From positions 13,585 through 47,978 of the forward strand of contig SZWC01018985.1 of the NCBI GenBank assembly GCA_023375785.1: DNA of 34,394 nt. The letters run 5' to 3'. Origin of the DNA: Penium margaritaceum (Eukaryota; Streptophyta; Zygnematophyceae; Desmidiales; Peniaceae). The notes below the pieces were generated by a model that had not been told where the DNA came from, ran no database searches, and was given only the letters and a program-made list of their open reading frames with translations. This document shows, in pieces, positions 30,191-34,394 of this stretch. Position numbers and translations under genes: made by a program. Position 1 is the stretch's first letter, and every line of letters starts with the position of its first letter.

Positions 30191-31860
30191 TGTTATCATC
30201 ATGCATCAGATCCAGTTATGATTCCTTTCCTCGCGCCTATACTGATTAAGCACTCTGCCCAAGACGTCATTGGTCTCGTCGCACCTAAGCGTTGCTGCAT
30301 CAAGCCAGCGCTTGAATGCCGTGGCCCGACTCAGCTCTTGGACCGTCTCCATCTGTTCATCGTGCTTTGTTGCTCACACTCCTTAGTCCTTCACGCTCCT
30401 TCACCTGATCTGTGACGTGAGCACTCCGTCAGCCGCCCACTACTTCCTCAATGCTTCTGTCCACTTCACCGGGACACCCTCCGCACTCTTTTCACTACAG
30501 CTAATGCTTCCATTTTCCTGACAGAATGAGCGGGTTCTGAGACAAGCGATGTACGGAGGAGGGACAAGCATAGGTCAATCAGGGCGTCATTAGCAAGGGG
30601 GATCCAAGGGAGCAAAGGGTGAGAGGAGGGCGGACGAGGGGAGAGAGCAACTAAATGGGCAGCAAAGGGTGAGGGGACCAACAAGAATGGTTGCATTTGC
30701 GGAGGAGATGCGGAGATTGGCAGATAGAGGCGCGGGAAGCGAGGCGGACCTATTCACAAAGGGGTGGGGACCATTGGGGTGGTGCCCCTGGATGGGGTGC
30801 CGTTTTATAAGGCAGGGCCACTTGGGGGTAGTCCGCCACTAAGAAACGAGGCATGGGGACTGGTGCATGGAGGTAGCACTTGGGGGGAAGAGAAGGCAAG
30901 CTAGAGGACACAACATGTGTGTAGAGAGGGAGGGGAACCAAGAGGAAGGAGGAAGAGAGAGGAGACTTTTGAAGGAAGATGCAAAGGAGAGCTTGGAGTG
31001 GTAAGAGTTGCGGTGGCCATAGGGAGCAGCGCCAGCAGCATCGACGCAGATTTTGGGGTTGGCAAGGTGGCGGGCGGAGCGGAGGGGACTCCGCAAGAGG
31101 AGGTTGGCATAGAGGGAGGACAGGTGCAAGACATAGATGCGAGCACATCAGACATGGAGGGAGCGGGATAGAGGAGAGCGGTTGGAGAGAGAGGAGCGGA
31201 GACGGATGGGTTGGGGTTGGAACAAGGGGTGGAAGACACACAAGGGATAGGGATTCCAGGTGATGCAAGAGCGGGGGCCAGAGGAGAGGCGCGGGGACAA
31301 GGAGGAGGGAGGGTGAGGGAGGAAGGACATGTGGACATGGGAGAGGACATGGTCAGGATTCTTAACAACCCGTTCATCACAAAGGTGGTAATATGGGTAG
31401 CGGGCGAGCAGAGTGAGCGAGCGGACAGTAGTAGCATGCGTGGGGTAGGAGGGGTGGCATCACAAGGACATGGGGGAGGGAGAGAGGAGTGTGGATGTGG
31501 ATGGGGAACACCTAGGCCATCACTTTCCCACAAGCGGCAAAGGGCCTCTGCGGGGGATTTGCGGGGGGAAGGAGGGGCCGGGATGGAGAGGCGTTGGGAA
31601 CAGGCCAACTAAGAGGCATGTAGCACAAGAAGGAACCGGGTGGGCAGCATGAGCGTAGTAGCAAAGTAGGCAAGGAGGAGGTCTGATGGACACACAAGGG
31701 GGGCACCGAAAGACATAGAGAGTGAGGGTTTGGGGCGATGAGGTGTCTATGGACAGTGTGGTAAGAGGGCGTACGGCTCAGCAGTGGGAGGAGTAGTGGA
31801 GGTGGACAGAGGGGGCTGACTGGATGCGTCTGTATGGGTTGGATGTCATCCTCCCTTCTC
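30191..31860. other. Unassigned DNA, purine-rich from 30540
   Basis: 30191-30540 is pyrimidine-rich with no recognised domain. From about 30540 the plus strand turns purine-rich. The long minus-strand frame at 30901-31608 is Pro/Ser/Leu-rich and looks like the antisense of low-complexity sequence. This could be the 5' part of the non-LTR element that follows, but I see no nucleic-acid-binding motif to confirm it. Confidence 0.45.
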
Positions 31861-31869
31861 ATGCATTCG

Positions 31870-33620
31870 GGCAAGCGCACTGGATGTAGTTCTTGCCGTC
31901 ATTGCCACCCCCCTGCTACAATGCACTACAAATCCCCTTGATAGGGACCCACCCCTTTTGCTCCAGGCCATTCCTAGCCTCATCCTCCGCACACAGTTGT
32001 AGCAGCGCCACACTTTAGACAGACGGTGGGTACAAGAGCTCCCAGGAAGTTTTACGGTGGGAGAGTGGGAGGCGCTGAGGAGGGAGGCAGTGGGGTTGAT
32101 ACGGCCAGCAGTGAGGGGCCTCTCCCCCCCTTGCCGGCTACGCGAGGTAGAGCAGGAGAAGAAGGAGCGGAGGACACAACGAGAGGTGACCAAGTATTGT
32201 AGGGCCAACAAGTCAAAAGCATGTAACAGTGTCAAAAGTGTAGAGTTTATGCCACCTGGCCTGGAAGTCTTGGCCTAGCTACAGGCCAAGCATCCCTAGC
32301 CTTTGCACCTGATACCTCCGAGAGTGGGAGAGGTGGGAGGGACGGTAGTGGTGAGGTTCTCCAGCGTAGAGGGGGTGAGGCGGGCATTGATGGAAAGCTC
32401 TAGAGGGTCGGGGGGGCCTCAAGCCTGGCCCTGAACCACCTTCACCAGATACTGGTGGGGGATGCATTTCTCACAAGGCTCCTAGCATAGATGTTGACAT
32501 TACTTTGCCGGGGCCGCCTTCACCCCACTGTAAGGCGCCTCTCATCGGCGAGCAGACTCATCATGCTGGCAAAGCCAAACGACGCAGTTAGGCTGGAGGA
32601 GGCGGGGGAGGCTGTCCCGCAGCTACTCTACATATGGATGGTGAGTATGGAGCAAAAAGAGATGGAGAGAGTGATGGCGCCACTTAAGCAAGCGACAGGA
32701 GCTCACGCGGGAAGCCATGGAATATAAAACACCATTGCGGAGCAGCTGGAGGTGTAGCCTTGGTAGGGACTCATTATCATTGATGTTTAAAAGAAGGCTA
32801 CAACTCCCTTAAGAATACATCCACCTTCAAGGCGTTATGCAGGAGGGGGTTCAGCAGCAAACACTGGGGCTCACATTGCTTATTAAAAGTTATCGGACCT
32901 CCACTACCAGCGAGGTGCTAGGCCCAATGTCATAAAGTTGGTGTAGGAGAGGGGAGTAGGGGGACCCGATCAGCCCCCTCCTTAACTCGTTGTCTCACGG
33001 TGTCACACACGGCATCAGGAAACGCGGGTCGAGTTATTGCCTACCTGGATGACATTTACCTAATTTGCCAGCCTGTAATGTTGGCGATGACATATAGAGC
33101 ACTCAGAGTGGGGTTTGAGAAGCTGGAGATGGAGGTGCAGCCTCGCATGTGCCAGATATTCCTTCCTGCGAGGACAAGGCCAGTCCCTTTGGAATAAGCA
33201 AACATGGCTTTGACGATAGAGAGGATGATGGTTATGGACGTTCCACTGAGGGGCGATAGGTTTTGCTGTGAGCAGCTAGAGGTGGATGTGGAGCTTGTCA
33301 AGAGCACCTCGAAGGGCCTGGTAGAGTTGCCAGAATCATAAGCGGCGTTCAGCATCCTCCGCGAGTGCACCACCCACCTTCTACAACACGTGACCCATGC
33401 CATGCCACCTTTAGAGTGGTGGAAAAAGGGCCTCAAGAGCTTTGACAATGAGGTGATTTTGTTTCTCAAGTGCATGTTATCGTTGGAGGAGATGTAGGGT
33501 GTCACAAGTGGAGGGTGGTGGAGCATGTGGAGATCCAGGCGTGCCTTATTGGCCAGCATGGAGGGCTGGGTCTTCAATCAGTGGGTGACCGTGCCCCCCT
33601 ATCGTACGTGTGCAACATTC
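31870..33620 (+). pseudogene. Decayed non-LTR-type reverse transcriptase
   Basis: Plus-strand fragments give an RT in order. VGEWEALRREAVGLIRPAV lies near 32060 and FSSVEGVRRALMESSRGSGG near 32360 (finger region before RT). RLSSASRLIMLAKPNDAVRL lies near 32540, APLKQATGAHAGSHGI near 32680, and IIIDV with its Asp at 32782-32784 (motif A). GDPISPLLNS at 32960-32989 is motif B, VIAYLDDIYLI with YLDD at 33042-33053 is motif C, and HGGLGLQS lies at 33557-33580. Motifs A, B and C lie in three different frames with stops between, so it is dead. Order and spacing fit an RVT_1 protein of a non-LTR element. The exact clade is not established. Confidence 0.78.
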
Positions 33621-34180
33621 TATAGTCCTAGTAGAGAGTGTTATTGCTAATATAAGACAGAGATAAAAGAGGCAAAGAGGTGGAGCAGGGGGAGATAAGA
33701 ACAAGGTGGGAATGGGGGTACTTCTTGAAGCTCTAGGTGATGGCAGTGCAACATTACGGGGAGGAGGTGAACATGGGGATCCTCAAATTAACAAAGTGTA
33801 AAATTGGCTCTTCGAAGCACCTGTTCCAATTATTTTCTAGGGCAGTGCACGAGGTGCTGCTGGAGACACTCATAAACATGGTGGGGAGGGGGACAAGGGC
33901 TTGTTCCAGCTTCAATGACCGACTTCCTTGAATGGTGAACATAAAAGGGACTGGTTGCTTGCACACCCCCACTCTCTCATACACATGCCCTACATGGTGC
34001 CGATGGACCGGAGGGTGTCCTCAGGGTTCCCGATGGGCCTCCCCATTACGCATGTGTGGCACACCACCTTCTACGGGTGTAGGGAGTAAAGCCCCATTTT
34101 CCTTTGTTACACTCCTTCGCAGGTGGACCACAGATGCATAAAGTTCCTTGGCCATTTCTTTCATTCAATGAAAGCTCTAT
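33621..34180. other. Region after the RT relic
   Basis: This could hold the C-terminal endonuclease part of the RT element, but I recognise no motif. Small frames on both strands are inconclusive. It passes into the terminal satellite at about 34180. Confidence 0.4.
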
Positions 34181-34394
34181 ATCTATATGCATTTTTGTAT
34201 ATGTATATCTATATCTGTTTCTTTATCTATATCTGTATCTACATCTATATCTACATCTATATCTATATCTATATCTATATCTATATCTATATCTATATCT
34301 ATATCTATATCTAAATCTATATCTATATCTATATCTATATCTATATCTATATCTATATCTTTATCTATATCTATATCTATATCTATATCTATAT
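34180..34394. repeat. (TATATC)n microsatellite, right end
   Basis: TATATC units, slightly imperfect to about 34250 and then almost perfect to the last base. This is the reverse complement of the GATATA array at the left end. Confidence 0.95.

Noticed and set aside
30901..31608. 235-codon Pro/Ser-rich minus-strand frame
   Set aside because: Same reason: composition-driven, and opposite to the RT relic's strand.

Overview
The window reads as nuclear, non-coding-rich DNA from a eukaryote with a large, repeat-laden genome, most likely a plant or other streptophyte. The reasons are a Ty3/gypsy chromovirus with a C-terminal chromodomain, several Ty1/copia elements with initiator-Met-tRNA-type primer binding sites, long microsatellites, one 839-base run of N, and no compact operon-like gene order. 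I cannot name the species. Nearly every recognisable protein is a transposable-element relic with stops or frameshifts.

Layout, left to right. 1-290: (GATATA)n satellite, then AT-rich DNA with nothing recognisable to about 2.0 kb. 2.0-6.24 kb, minus strand: a 5'-truncated chromovirus (zinc-knuckle remnant, protease, RT, RNase H, integrase, chromodomain, polypurine tract, start of the 3' LTR). 6.28-13.31 kb, plus strand: a 5'-truncated copia pol (outer copia). At 8815-12782 it is split by a complete copia-type insertion in the opposite orientation (nested copia), with two LTRs, a perfect 5-bp target duplication, and a 694-codon open frame carrying gag plus an integrase scrap but no RT. 13.3-15.4 kb: C-rich motif repeats, four 69-bp tandem repeats with G12-13 tracts, then unassigned DNA. 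15.38-17.2 kb: (TG)n(AG)n, the N gap, and a degenerate (GACA)n array. 17.8-20.36 kb, minus: the 3' half of another copia (copia D). 20.36-21.22 kb, plus: the 5' LTR/PBS/gag start of a further copia (copia C), which breaks into a minus-strand BED-zinc-finger fragment (21.22-21.61 kb). 21.7-27.3 kb: AT-rich DNA with a few possible host-exon or pseudo-exon fragments. 27.4-31.8 kb: strongly purine-rich DNA interrupted by a 212-codon open frame (29.22-29.86 kb) and a diverged ~46-bp minisatellite. 31.9-33.6 kb, plus: a decayed non-LTR-type reverse transcriptase. 34.18-34.39 kb: (TATATC)n, the reverse complement of the left-end satellite.

The parts do not form a pathway. They record successive insertion, truncation and nesting. 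I see no convincing new biological system. The observations most worth checking are the gag-plus-integrase-only nested element with an open frame despite LTR divergence of about 5-6% (counted by eye), a recurring 21-nt palindrome in copia D, the G-tract 69-bp repeats, and the RT relic at the right end.
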